This document shows positions 56,305 through 64,000 of a stretch of 64,000 bases of DNA, piece by piece. The stretch comes from Aliidiomarina indica (lineage in GTDB: Bacteria; Pseudomonadota; Gammaproteobacteria; Enterobacterales; Alteromonadaceae), in NCBI RefSeq assembly GCF_015354615.1, contig NZ_JACAVQ010000005.1:147469-211468 (forward strand), written 5' to 3'. The position numbers and the translations under genes were made by a program. Under the pieces are notes generated by a model. The model was not told where the DNA came from, did no database searches, and worked only from the letters and a program-made list of their open reading frames with translations. Each line of letters opens with the position of its first letter. The stretch's first letter is position 1.

Positions 56305-57987
56305 GTGTCGTCGCAACAATCATCACCGTTCGAGGGGAGCAAAACAGGATATCGCTGGTCTTTGGCTCAGCGCCTGAACGTGATCGTATCGGGGATTGTT
56401 GCACTCGCATTGCTTATTTTTATCGGCATGACCACGCTTTGGATATCCGACTCCGAGCGCACTCAGCTTGCCAACAACACCACGGCGGCATCCATGCGTC
56501 TTGCCCAACAAGTGGCGCAGTCGGATTTAAGCTTCGAGCAGTTCCAGCGTTTAACCCAGGATGTTGCGGCACAAGAGTTTATTCAACACGCCCATATCTA
56601 TGCGTATATTCCGGCTGAAGATCGCTTTGTTTATCGCGCAAGCTATCACCACCCTAGCGCAAGTCCGCTGCCGTCTCAGGAAGATTATCTCATCGATGAG
56701 CCAGTGCGCTCCTTTGGTCGCGATTACTTTGAAGTGACGACGCCTGTTGTTGGCAACCGGGAATTACTTGGCGTAGTGCTCATGCGTGCCTCGTTATCCC
56801 ATATTCAATTTCAGTTTCAACGACACCTGTGGCTTTCTTTAGGTGTCTTTCTCGTGGTGATGGTGAGTGTGTCTTTGGGTCTTCGCTTTTTTATTCGCGG
56901 TATGGAATCGAACATTCATAAATTTACGCGTGCTGTGGCTAGCGCCAGCCAGAATAACGACGAATCGCTTCAAAACGTATACTACCTACCCACTGAGTTT
57001 TCCGAGCTGCGCTATCAGATTCGCCGCCTGTTGGAAAAGTATCGGCATGAGCAACGTTATTCAGAACATGCCAGTAATCAGTCGCGAACCATGCGCGAGC
57101 GTATGGAGCAGGAAATAGGTGAACGCACACAGGCGTTATTAGACGTAAATCGTAAGCTCACCAAAGCCCTCGAAGAATTGCACCAATATCAGCGCAAGCG
57201 CCTTACTGAAGATAAGCTGGCGTCGTTAGGCGAGTTGGTCGCCGGCATTGCCCATGAATTAAATACTCCGTTGGGAACGGCGATTACCGCCACAAGCTTG
57301 CTTCGTGAACAACGAGATGGACTTGCTGAGCAGGTTGAGCAACAAAACCTGACCACAGAAGAGATGCGCCAGTTTTTGACACGCACAGAAGAAAGCATTG
57401 ACGTTGCCAATCGCAACTTGGCCCGTTGCGCAGATTTGGTGCAGCATTTCCAACAGCTGGCCATGTTTAATCGCAACGATACCCCAAGAGAAGTCGACCT
57501 TGCAGTCTGTGCCCAGCGCACAATTGAACGGGTACAAGAGGCATTAACGATTCCCGATCATGTCACCATCGATCTGGACTGCCGCCCAAGTCAGCAAGCC
57601 ATTGTACGACCTCTGGTGCTTGAACAAATTCTATTAGAGCTGATTGAAAACAGTATTCGCCACGCCACGATCATTGATGATGACGGACAAGAGCTGCCGT
57701 TACATATCGGTATTCAATTGGCGCTCGATCCCAACTATTTAACAGTGCGCGTTTCTGATAACGGCAAAGGCATTGACCCTGAGCTTTCGGCTCGGGTATT
57801 CGATCCTTTCGTTACATCGGCACGGTCAAAGGGCGATAAAGGGTTGGGCTTATTTCAGATCTTTAATTGGGTGACCCATTTACTTCATGGTGAAGTTGAA
57901 TGTGATACCCAGCTCTGGTTCGCAGACACTGAAGAATCTCACGGAACCACGATCACCCTCTTTATTCCGTTGGAACCAACGCCTTAA
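56305..57987 (+). CDS. Membrane sensor histidine kinase
   Basis: Membrane segments lie at about residues 24-46 and 174-194, enclosing a periplasmic sensor region of about 125 residues. A linker with heptad-like helices (about 200-300) follows. The phosphorylated His is H317 in GELVAGIAHELNTPLG. The ATPase domain has N449 in ELIENSIRHA, G1 DNGKGI and G2 KGLGLFQIF. There is no receiver or HPt domain. The GTG start directly follows the rsmC stop, so translation is coupled. It lies 124 bp before arcA, but the true partner regulator is not known; an AT-rich promoter-like region separates them. Confidence 0.88.
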   Translation: MSSQQSSPFEGSKTGYRWSLAQRLNVIVSGIVALALLIFIGMTTLWISDSERTQLANNTTAASMRLAQQVAQSDLSFEQFQRLTQDVAAQEFIQHAHIYAYIPAEDRFVYRASYHHPSASPLPSQEDYLIDEPVRSFGRDYFEVTTPVVGNRELLGVVLMRASLSHIQFQFQRHLWLSLGVFLVVMVSVSLGLRFFIRGMESNIHKFTRAVASASQNNDESLQNVYYLPTEFSELRYQIRRLLEKYRHEQRYSEHASNQSRTMRERMEQEIGERTQALLDVNRKLTKALEELHQYQRKRLTEDKLASLGELVAGIAHELNTPLGTAITATSLLREQRDGLAEQVEQQNLTTEEMRQFLTRTEESIDVANRNLARCADLVQHFQQLAMFNRNDTPREVDLAVCAQRTIERVQEALTIPDHVTIDLDCRPSQQAIVRPLVLEQILLELIENSIRHATIIDDDGQELPLHIGIQLALDPNYLTVRVSDNGKGIDPELSARVFDPFVTSARSKGDKGLGLFQIFNWVTHLLHGEVECDTQLWFADTEESHGTTITLFIPLEPTP

Positions 57988-58029
57988 ATTACGGTCTGAT
58001 CACACTATCATGGTAAAATAAACAGGCGC

Positions 58030-58072
58030 TTGACTTGCTTTATTCGCGCATAAAATCATATTCTTATATAAT
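58030..58072 (+). promoter_or_regulatory. AT-rich promoter region of arcA
   Basis: TTGACT (58030) is followed at 15 nt by TAAAAT and further on by a perfect TATAAT (58067-58072). Spacing is not ideal for either -10. A promoter here is likely but its exact elements are uncertain. Confidence 0.4.
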
Positions 58073-58111
58073 CAATACGATGCTAGCGCCACGCGGAGAG
58101 AATATAACAGC

Positions 58112-58855
58112 ATGGAACCAACAAATAACGTCAGACTTTTAATCGTCGAAGACGAAGTGGTGACGCGCCAAACTCTAACCCGGTTGTTTCAAAAAGAGGG
58201 TTACGAGGTCTTTGATGCCGCAGATGGTCGTCAGATGGAACACATCATGGCGCAACAACCCATCGACATTATTATTATGGACGTCAATCTTCCCGGACAA
58301 AGCGGCTTAGAGTTAGCCGAATCACTCCGTGAGCAAGATAACATCGGTTTAGTATTTCTAACGGGCCGTGACAGCGATGAAGATCGCTTATTGGCTCTAG
58401 AACTCGGTGCTGACGACTACTTAATTAAGCCCTATAACCCGCGCGAATTAACCGTTCGCGTACGTAATTTGGCCCGTCGCATAGAGCAAATCCGGCAGCC
58501 AAGTGCCGATCACGTGGAAGGCAGTCGCCAATTTCACTTTAATGGTTGGGTACTCGATTGCGACAGTCGTTGTTTGTACTCGCCCGACAAAAAAGTGTTC
58601 CGCTTGCCAAAAAGTGAATACCGCGCGTTGGAGTTATTTTTAACCCAACCCGGAAAAATTCACGATCGCGACACCTTGGTCAGAAAAATGTTGGACCGGG
58701 AACTACGCCCGAATGACAGAACGGTCGATGTAGCCATTCGCCGTATCCGTCGGCATTTTGAAGCCCATCCGGATACACCGAATCTAATTACCACGATTCA
58801 CGGTGAGGGTTATCGATTTGTCGGTGATGTCACAACCAAGATCGCCGACGAATAA
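58112..58855 (+). CDS. arcA: Aerobic respiration response regulator ArcA
   Basis: ArcA is the OmpR-type regulator of respiratory and carbon genes under low oxygen. The receiver starts LLIVEDEVVTRQTLTRLFQKEGYEVFD, with the phospho-acceptor D57 in IIIMDVNLPGQ and K in DDYLIKPYNPREL. The C-terminal winged helix has RTVDVAIRRIRRHFEAHPDTP and TIHGEGYRFVGDV. Identity with E. coli ArcA is high by eye across the protein (247 versus 238 residues). No arcB-like hybrid kinase lies in the window, but an HPt gene is convergent. Confidence 0.94.
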   Translation: MEPTNNVRLLIVEDEVVTRQTLTRLFQKEGYEVFDAADGRQMEHIMAQQPIDIIIMDVNLPGQSGLELAESLREQDNIGLVFLTGRDSDEDRLLALELGADDYLIKPYNPRELTVRVRNLARRIEQIRQPSADHVEGSRQFHFNGWVLDCDSRCLYSPDKKVFRLPKSEYRALELFLTQPGKIHDRDTLVRKMLDRELRPNDRTVDVAIRRIRRHFEAHPDTPNLITTIHGEGYRFVGDVTTKIADE

Positions 58856-58882
58856 TCGCGCTTATTCCCTTAATAGATACAC

Positions 58883-58907
58883 AAACGGGCCTTTAAGGCC
58901 CGTTTTT
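58883..58907. terminator. Bidirectional intrinsic terminator between arcA and the HPt gene
   Basis: ACGGGCCTT and AAGGCCCGT pair almost without a loop. A T-run follows on the plus strand and an A-run precedes it. It ends 1-2 bp into the stop of the leftward HPt gene and serves arcA best. Confidence 0.88.
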
Positions 58908-59259
58908 ATGTCTGCTGATCTAACCAAGCGCGAGCGGCTTTTACATCCGCCTGAAGCATGTTTTCCCATGCATCGATGCGCGTTTGCAGCTGTTCTAATG
59001 ACCATTGCCCCTTCTCGATCACCTCCATCGATTGCCCCAATCGAATAAAACCGAGAGACCGACAACTGCCCTTCATTTTATGCGCACATTGCCGAATCGC
59101 GGTTTCATTTTCGGTTGCAACCACACTTTTCAGCTCATTTAAGTACTCCGGACACATCTTTTCGAAGGTACTAAAACTAGCCGAAATGCCTTCTACACCA
59201 AGGATCTCAACATACTGCTGAAGTAATTCTGTATCGAGCTGAGCATCTTTACTGTGCAT
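58906..59259 (-). CDS. hptA: Stand-alone histidine phosphotransfer (HPt) protein
   Basis: This is a 117-residue four-helix HPt domain. The phospho-His is H60 in QCAHKMKGSCRSLGF, and the following Gly/Ser/Leu pattern fits HPt domains. In E. coli the HPt is the last domain of ArcB. In Shewanella the Arc pathway uses a separate HptA between ArcS and ArcA. Its position end-to-end with arcA suggests the same role here. The symbol is by analogy, not proven. A perfect dyad lies just upstream of its start. Confidence 0.82.
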   Translation of the reverse strand: MHSKDAQLDTELLQQYVEILGVEGISASFSTFEKMCPEYLNELKSVVATENETAIRQCAHKMKGSCRSLGFIRLGQSMEVIEKGQWSLEQLQTRIDAWENMLQADVKAARAWLDQQT

Positions 59260-59281
59260 AAATCCAAATCCCTCATGACTT

Positions 59282-59306
59282 GCGTATAGAGCACTGTACT
59301 ATACGC
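59282..59306. promoter_or_regulatory. Dyad upstream of the HPt gene
   Basis: GCGTATAG and CTATACGC are perfect inverted arms 9 nt apart, 23 bp before the HPt start. TATAG in the arm could serve as part of a -10. It may be an operator or a leader hairpin. Confidence 0.4.
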
Positions 59307-59378
59307 CGAATTGACCTAATTTTCCGCTCCGGAGCATAAGCTGCACTGAAGAGGGTGAAGCATACCCTATTTTTGAGG

Positions 59379-59384
59379 TATAAT
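59379..59384 (+). promoter_or_regulatory. Candidate -10 element of folE2
   Basis: A perfect TATAAT lies 63 nt before folE2. No good -35 hexamer is visible. A short inverted repeat (ATACC ... GGTAT) overlaps it. Confidence 0.4.
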
Positions 59385-59446
59385 TAGCGGTCATATTTTC
59401 GACAAATGCGCGCCAACTTGCGCCAACGTGGACGGAGAAGTATTGC

Positions 59447-60370
59447 ATGCCGACTTCTATGCCGGATATCGCAAATCAAGCCCTAGCCCAAACCGAGGGA
59501 AAACTCGACTGGGTGGGAATGAGTAACATTGAAATGCCTGTAATGGTCGCAAGCGAAGCTGGTTTACCTCAGCAAGTAGGCGCCCGTATTGAGGCATTTG
59601 TAAGTTTGGACGATCCGAAAGCCAAAGGCATTCATATGTCTCGGCTCTATCTTGCTGTCGATGAACTTGCCAACGACGATGTGCTGAGTGCCAGCAGTGT
59701 GCGGCGCTTACTCGATCGCTTTATCGAAACCCATGATGACCTGAGCTCTAAAGCACAAGTCACCTTTAGTTTTGAGTATTTGCTTCGCCGTAAGTCGCTC
59801 ATTAGTGGCAAACAAGGCTGGAAAGGATATCCGGTGACTGTAAGCGCCACCTTAAATGACGGCCACTATGATGTAGAGTTAAGCGTGAACGCGGCCTATT
59901 CTTCTACTTGTCCTTGTTCTGCAGCTCTTGCCCGTCAGTTAATCCAAGAGGCCTTTAAAAAACGCTTTAAAGAGCAAGACGTCAGTGCAGCAGAAGTGGC
60001 TGCGTGGTTGGGCACAACGGAAGGGATTGTGGCCACGCCGCATAGTCAACGCTCGGTTGCTGAGGTAAAAGTAAAACTAAGTAAAGATGTAGATATTTTA
60101 CCCATAGTCGCCCTGATTGATCGCATCGAAGACACGCTTAAAACCCCGGTTCAGGCCGCCGTAAAGCGCGAAGATGAGCAAGAGTTTGCGCGCTTAAATG
60201 GGCAAAATCTGATGTTTTGCGAAGATGCCGCCCGTCGCCTGCAACATGAGTTAAATAAGGTGCCTACGGTGCTCGATTTCCGAGTTCGCGTGAACCACTA
60301 TGAATCGTTGCATGCACACGACGCCGTGAGTGTAACAACAAAAGGAATTTCGGGCGGTTATCGTCCGTAA
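59447..60370 (+). CDS. folE2: GTP cyclohydrolase FolE2
   Basis: FolE2 (type IB) makes dihydroneopterin triphosphate, the first step of folate synthesis, without needing zinc strictly. [29 protein letters not shown] sequence ([19 protein letters not shown]), [19 protein letters not shown] (metal-binding Cys) and [13 protein letters not shown] are characteristic. The length of 307 fits. It is not near other folate genes. Whether a zinc-dependent FolE also exists cannot be told from this window. Confidence 0.96.
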   Translation: MPTSMPDIANQALAQTEGKLDWVGMSNIEMPVMVASEAGLPQQVGARIEAFVSLDDPKAKGIHMSRLYLAVDELANDDVLSASSVRRLLDRFIETHDDLSSKAQVTFSFEYLLRRKSLISGKQGWKGYPVTVSATLNDGHYDVELSVNAAYSSTCPCSAALARQLIQEAFKKRFKEQDVSAAEVAAWLGTTEGIVATPHSQRSVAEVKVKLSKDVDILPIVALIDRIEDTLKTPVQAAVKREDEQEFARLNGQNLMFCEDAARRLQHELNKVPTVLDFRVRVNHYESLHAHDAVSVTTKGISGGYRP

Positions 60371-60425
60371 ATTGCTGTATACTGTCGGGCTCGAAATTCA
60401 ACCGAAGTAACGTGAAGCAAACGTA

Positions 60426-61460
60426 ATGAAATCTTACGACGTCGTTGGCGTGGGTAACGCCTTGGTAGACCAAGAATTTAAAGTCACTGACGAATTTTTG
60501 GCAGCTCACCAAATTGAAAAAAGCATCATGACACTGCTGGACGAAGCTCAGCAGCAACTTTTGCTAAAAGAACTGCATAAGCAGTTCAAATTAGAGAAGC
60601 GCGCAGGCGGTGGTTCTGCAGCGAATAGTCTCGTTGCCTTCAGTCAATTTGGCGGCAACGCGTTCTATTGTTGCAAAGTCGCCAACGACGACGATGGCAA
60701 TTTCTATCAAGAGGATCTTGAGCGCGCTGGGGTAAAAACCCATCTGGTGAAGCAAGACAACGACGGTCACACCGGTAAATGTGTAGTGATGGTTACTCCA
60801 GACGCTGAGCGAACCATGTGCACGTTTCTCGGCATCACTATCGATTTTTCTACCGATGAATTAGAAGACGCCGTTGTTGCCGACTCCCACTATTTGTATG
60901 TGGAAGGGTATCTGGCCACCTCGGAAATTGCCCGCAGCGCAGTCAAAAAAGCGCGCGCCATTGCAGAAAAGAACGGCACTAAAATCGCCCTTACCTTCTC
61001 CGATTCATCCATGGTGAAATACTTCAAAGAAGGTCTCGATGAGTTTTTGCAAGCGGGCGTGGAAATCCTGTTTTGTAATCAGGAAGAAGCCGAACTATAT
61101 ACTGGTATTGAAGGCCTAGAGCCGGCCATGGATAAGTTACTCGACTATGCCAAGCAAGTGGTGATCACCCGCGGTAAACACGGGGCACTGATTGGCACTC
61201 GTGAACGTCGCATTCAAGTACCGGGTTTTAAAGTAGAAGCCATTGATACCAACGGGGCTGGAGATATGTTTGCCGGTGCCTACTTGTACGGTATCACCCA
61301 AGGATTAACGCCCGCTCAGGCCGGCACCCTTGCCAGCCGCGCAGCGGCTGAAGTGGTCAGCCACTATGGACCGCGCCTGACCACCGAACGCCAACAAGAA
61401 CTGCTTGCGGAATTGAATTTAGCCGACGAGGTTAAATTAGCCCAAGCTGAAGCGAACTAA
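60426..61460 (+). CDS. Adenosine kinase, PfkB family
   Basis: This is a PfkB/ribokinase-fold sugar kinase. The N-terminus [32 protein letters not shown] and the catalytic C-terminal [19 protein letters not shown] (Asp base) are clear. The 344-residue length and the gene ahcY 19 bp downstream support adenosine as the substrate: it would turn the adenosine released by AhcY into AMP. The alternative is another PfkB kinase such as a ribokinase-like enzyme. Confidence 0.88.
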   Translation: MKSYDVVGVGNALVDQEFKVTDEFLAAHQIEKSIMTLLDEAQQQLLLKELHKQFKLEKRAGGGSAANSLVAFSQFGGNAFYCCKVANDDDGNFYQEDLERAGVKTHLVKQDNDGHTGKCVVMVTPDAERTMCTFLGITIDFSTDELEDAVVADSHYLYVEGYLATSEIARSAVKKARAIAEKNGTKIALTFSDSSMVKYFKEGLDEFLQAGVEILFCNQEEAELYTGIEGLEPAMDKLLDYAKQVVITRGKHGALIGTRERRIQVPGFKVEAIDTNGAGDMFAGAYLYGITQGLTPAQAGTLASRAAAEVVSHYGPRLTTERQQELLAELNLADEVKLAQAEAN

Positions 61461-61479
61461 TACTACGAGAGAGATTATT

Positions 61480-62877
61480 ATGTCTGCACATCCAGCGGTT
61501 GCGACCGCAACAACACAAGATTACAAAGTCGCGGATATCAGTTTGGCCGATTATGGTCGAAAAGAGATTAATATTGCCGAATCTGAAATGCCGGCACTGA
61601 TGACCATCCGTGAAAAATATAAAGCCAGCCAGCCACTTAAAGGCGCGCGCATTATTGGCTGCATTCACATGACCATTCAAACCGCAGTATTAATCGAAAC
61701 ACTGATTGATCTGGGCGCTGAAGTTCGCTGGTCCTCGTGCAATATTTTCTCCACTCAAGACCACGCTGCTGCAGCCATTGCCGCCGCCGGTATTCCGGTA
61801 TTCGCATGGAAAGGCGAAACTGAAGAAGAATATGAATGGTGCCTCGAGCAAACCTGTTTAAAAGACGGCAAGCCGTGGGATGCCAATATGATTTTGGACG
61901 ACGGTGGCGACGTGACTTTGTTGATTCACGACAAATATCCGCAAATGCTGGATAAGGTGCACGGCATTACCGAAGAAACCACCACAGGCGTACACCGTTT
62001 ATTGGAAATGTTGAAAAAAGGCACCCTGAAAGTACCTGCCATCAACGTGAACGACTCAGTAACCAAATCCAAGAACGACAACAAATACGGTTGTCGCCAC
62101 TCGTTAAACGATGCCATTAAACGTGCCACCGACCACCTGCTGTCTGGTAAAAAAGCCCTTGTGGTTGGCTATGGTGACGTGGGTAAAGGCTCGGCTGCCT
62201 CATTGCGTCAGGAAGGCATGATTGTCAAAGTCACTGAGATTGATCCGATTTGTGCCATGCAAGCATGCATGGACGGCTATGAAGTAGTGTCTCCTTACAT
62301 CGACGGCATCAACAGTGCTGACGGTTCGACCATCAACCATGAGCTGCTCGGCAATACCGACTTAATCGTCACCACTACTGGGAACGTAAATGTCTGTGAC
62401 CGCTACATGCTTGCTGCCCTAAAAAAAGGCGCTGTGGTGTGTAACATCGGCCATTTCGACAACGAGATCGATACCGCTTATATGCGCAAAAACTGGCGCT
62501 GGGAGCAGGTGAAGCCTCAGGTACACACGGTGTTCCGCTCTGATGCAGACGATGACTTCCTGATCCTGTTATCAGAAGGCCGCTTAGTGAACCTCGGCAA
62601 CGCCACTGGTCACCCAAGCCGCATTATGGATGGCTCGTTCGCCAACCAAGTACTCGCGCAAATTCATCTGTTTGAGAAGAAATTTGCAGATATGTCAGCC
62701 GAGGACAAGAAAGCCAACCTTACCGTCGAAGTTCTGCCCAAGCAGCTCGACGAAGAAGTGGCCCGCTATATGGTGCAAGGTTTTGGTGGCGTGATTACCA
62801 AGATGACTGAAACCCAAGCAGAGTATATTGGCGTAACCGTCGAAGGCCCATTTAAGCCGGACGCCTACCGCTACTAA
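61480..62877 (+). CDS. ahcY: Adenosylhomocysteinase
   Basis: AhcY splits S-adenosylhomocysteine into adenosine and homocysteine with bound NAD+, which relieves inhibition of methyltransferases. [39 protein letters not shown], the Rossmann loop [16 protein letters not shown], and the C-terminal KPDAYRY are diagnostic. The length of 465 is standard. It forms an operon with the adenosine kinase, and a strong terminator follows. Confidence 0.98.
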   Translation: MSAHPAVATATTQDYKVADISLADYGRKEINIAESEMPALMTIREKYKASQPLKGARIIGCIHMTIQTAVLIETLIDLGAEVRWSSCNIFSTQDHAAAAIAAAGIPVFAWKGETEEEYEWCLEQTCLKDGKPWDANMILDDGGDVTLLIHDKYPQMLDKVHGITEETTTGVHRLLEMLKKGTLKVPAINVNDSVTKSKNDNKYGCRHSLNDAIKRATDHLLSGKKALVVGYGDVGKGSAASLRQEGMIVKVTEIDPICAMQACMDGYEVVSPYIDGINSADGSTINHELLGNTDLIVTTTGNVNVCDRYMLAALKKGAVVCNIGHFDNEIDTAYMRKNWRWEQVKPQVHTVFRSDADDDFLILLSEGRLVNLGNATGHPSRIMDGSFANQVLAQIHLFEKKFADMSAEDKKANLTVEVLPKQLDEEVARYMVQGFGGVITKMTETQAEYIGVTVEGPFKPDAYRY

Positions 62878-62900
62878 AACCCGTGCTCGCGCAATTAAAC

Positions 62901-62936
62901 AAAAGGCCTGCCCTGTTATTCAGGGCAGGCCTTTTT
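62901..62936 (+). terminator. Intrinsic terminator of ahcY
   Basis: AAAAGGCCTGCCCTG pairs with CAGGGCAGGCCTTTT around a 5-nt loop and is followed by T's. It ends the adenosine kinase-ahcY operon and could also act leftward on the orphan gene. Confidence 0.93.
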
Positions 62937-62987
62937 AACTGATCCTTTTCTTGACCAGTACATCTTCTACCGGAATGTTATATCACT

Positions 62988-63863
62988 TTAATTACAATAA
63001 TACGTTATGACACAACTCTCAGCAGTATCGCACGTCATCTGGCTCCAGCACTGGATATGATAAAAATTATAATATTCTTGCAAGAAATCCCTGAGAGAAC
63101 GAGCCTCGTCATAACTATCTGTATAAAAAACAGCGCCACTGTTGCTGAAGTACCCATCGATTGTCTCACATGTTGGTCCATTAATCTTACAAATGAACTG
63201 GTCCCCATGGTGAGTTACAATAGTAAATTTACTACCAGTTAAAGCGTCACTCATAAATTGCTCATTTGAAAGCGCGCTATCTAGGGCGCGGCTAGTCAAT
63301 TCAGAGCCAAGTGTTGCCCAAACACTGTCTAAAAATTTCTTAACAAAACCAACCCTAGAATTCATAACCGTCGAATCGCTCGATAGCTCAGATTCACTCA
63401 TCATAGCCGATTCATTATTTAGCTCTTCTGGATTACTTGGATCCGATTGTATCTCCGTACATTGAAAATCATCACAACAGATCTCCATTGTAGGATCACA
63501 ATCATCTGGGACGTATTCGTACAAACCTCCGTTTATTACCGCAGTTCTGAATCCCTCGATGTACATATCTAGGAATGCTTCCGTTGAGAGGTCACAATAA
63601 CCTTTCTCTGTGCAATTCCCCTGAAATATGAAATCAATGTGAACTATGTCGCCAGTCGCTTTCTCCGAAATACGCTCCAACTTTATTGACTGTTCCCCAA
63701 TCACCGATGAGTCAAAGAACAGTGTTTCTCTTTCATAAGTGTATGTGGTTTGGCAAAAAGCATTAGAGTGAGATGAAAAACTCAGACATTGGTTAGCTTC
63801 AACTTTCCCCGAAAGGCTAATATACAACGCTATCAGTAAAACGAGCTTCAGTGCGTTTTTCAT
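62988..63863 (-). CDS. Cys-rich secreted protein of unknown function
   Basis: I do not recognise a family. The N-terminus is a signal peptide (MKNALKLVLLIALYISLSG, cleavage near VEANQ). The mature part of about 268 residues has 14 Cys, an even number, several in pairs or close sets (EICCDDFQC, and four in the last 21 residues). That fits disulfide bonding in the periplasm or outside. A Ser/Glu/Asn-rich middle (about 140-170) looks like a linker. The gene is visibly more AT-rich than its neighbours, which may mean recent transfer. AAAAGGAAC precedes the ATG. It could be a type II secretion substrate, but nothing here proves that. Confidence 0.75.
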   Translation of the reverse strand: MKNALKLVLLIALYISLSGKVEANQCLSFSSHSNAFCQTTYTYERETLFFDSSVIGEQSIKLERISEKATGDIVHIDFIFQGNCTEKGYCDLSTEAFLDMYIEGFRTAVINGGLYEYVPDDCDPTMEICCDDFQCTEIQSDPSNPEELNNESAMMSESELSSDSTVMNSRVGFVKKFLDSVWATLGSELTSRALDSALSNEQFMSDALTGSKFTIVTHHGDQFICKINGPTCETIDGYFSNSGAVFYTDSYDEARSLRDFLQEYYNFYHIQCWSQMTCDTAESCVITYYCN

Positions 63864-64000
63864 TAAAAAGTTCCTTTTATTAATATTTGTTAACCAATTG
63901 TTGCTTTATCCCCCCCTCTGGCAGGATAGTTGTCACCCTTTAAGATTTAACCAGTTGGGGCGTTAAGGCTTTATAGTACCACGCTATTCGGAAGAACGTC
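63864..64000. other. Right-edge non-coding stretch
   Basis: This 137-bp end contains an AT-rich leader of the orphan gene (TAACAAATATTAATAAAAGG read leftward) and a C-run (CCCCCCC). I see no complete gene. It may hold the promoter of the orphan gene, but no good hexamer pair is visible. Confidence 0.4.

Noticed and set aside
1..64000. tRNA, rRNA or riboswitch genes
   Set aside because: I looked for tRNA-like cloverleaf ends, rRNA motifs and known riboswitch cores and saw none I could support by eye. A covariance search would be needed to exclude them.

Overview
The window looks like a chromosomal stretch of a marine gammaproteobacterium of the Alteromonadales, plausibly Idiomarinaceae (Idiomarina, Pseudidiomarina or Aliidiomarina). 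This placement is inferred from gene order and protein families: ndk-rlmN-rodZ-ispG-hisS-yfgM-bamB-der, rppH-ptsP-lgt-thyA with mutH divergent, a DUF2982 gene, a DUF3545 gene, and arcA beside a stand-alone HPt gene. Nearly all of it is densely packed housekeeping DNA. I saw no insertion sequence, prophage, CRISPR array, tRNA or rRNA gene.

Layout. 0-5 kb: purL (C-terminus off the left edge), divergent from mltF, then a small basic ORF and tadA. 5.4-10.8 kb: an NhaC-type antiporter gene, an intergenic block of nearly 900 bp made of two repeat families, then guaA and guaB read leftward from one promoter. 11-13.3 kb: xseA converging on an mscS-type channel gene. 13.3-24.6 kb: a complete leftward type II secretion operon gspC-D-E-F-G-H-I-J-K-L-M-N with overlapping starts and stops. 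24.8-26.1 kb: hslR and hslO. 26.1-34.9 kb: der, bamB, yfgM, hisS, ispG, rodZ, rlmN, ndk. 35-40.4 kb: msrA, a solitary iscS-like gene with trmJ, suhB, palindromic repeats, a DUF3545 gene, ung and a second block of structured repeats. 40.4-44 kb: a DUF1302 outer-membrane protein gene and etfBA. 44.2-50.3 kb: tcdA, thyA, lgt, a TauE/SafE transporter gene, ptsP, rppH. 50.5-58.9 kb: mutH, DUF2982, an EAL phosphodiesterase, a retropepsin-like protease with RimK and a succinylglutamate desuccinylase-like enzyme, rsmC, a histidine kinase and arcA. 58.9-64 kb: an HPt gene, folE2, adenosine kinase with ahcY, and an orphan Cys-rich secreted protein.

How the genes work together. purL, guaB and guaA serve purine synthesis. 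Adenosine kinase and AhcY form an S-adenosylhomocysteine recycling pair. The Gsp proteins form a secretion machine that needs only a prepilin peptidase from elsewhere. hisS, bamB, rodZ, rlmN and der are ribosome, envelope and cell-shape functions. The arcA/HPt pair suggests a split Arc system of the Shewanella type.

The most interesting signal is non-coding. Eight copies of a ~103-105 nt folded repeat lie in two tandem clusters (7190-7697 and 39800-40305). Stem sequences change in compensating pairs between copies, while an internal-loop motif (GATTGAG on both strands of the loop) never changes. That pattern points to selection on the fold. Beside the first cluster are three tandem 73-nt REPIN-like units (GTAG-palindrome ... 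palindrome-CTAC). A third folded element plus an orphan half-REPIN lies behind suhB. Also notable are an iscS-like gene without the usual isc operon and without the C-terminal tail, and a rimB-rimK cluster with a divergent EAL gene.
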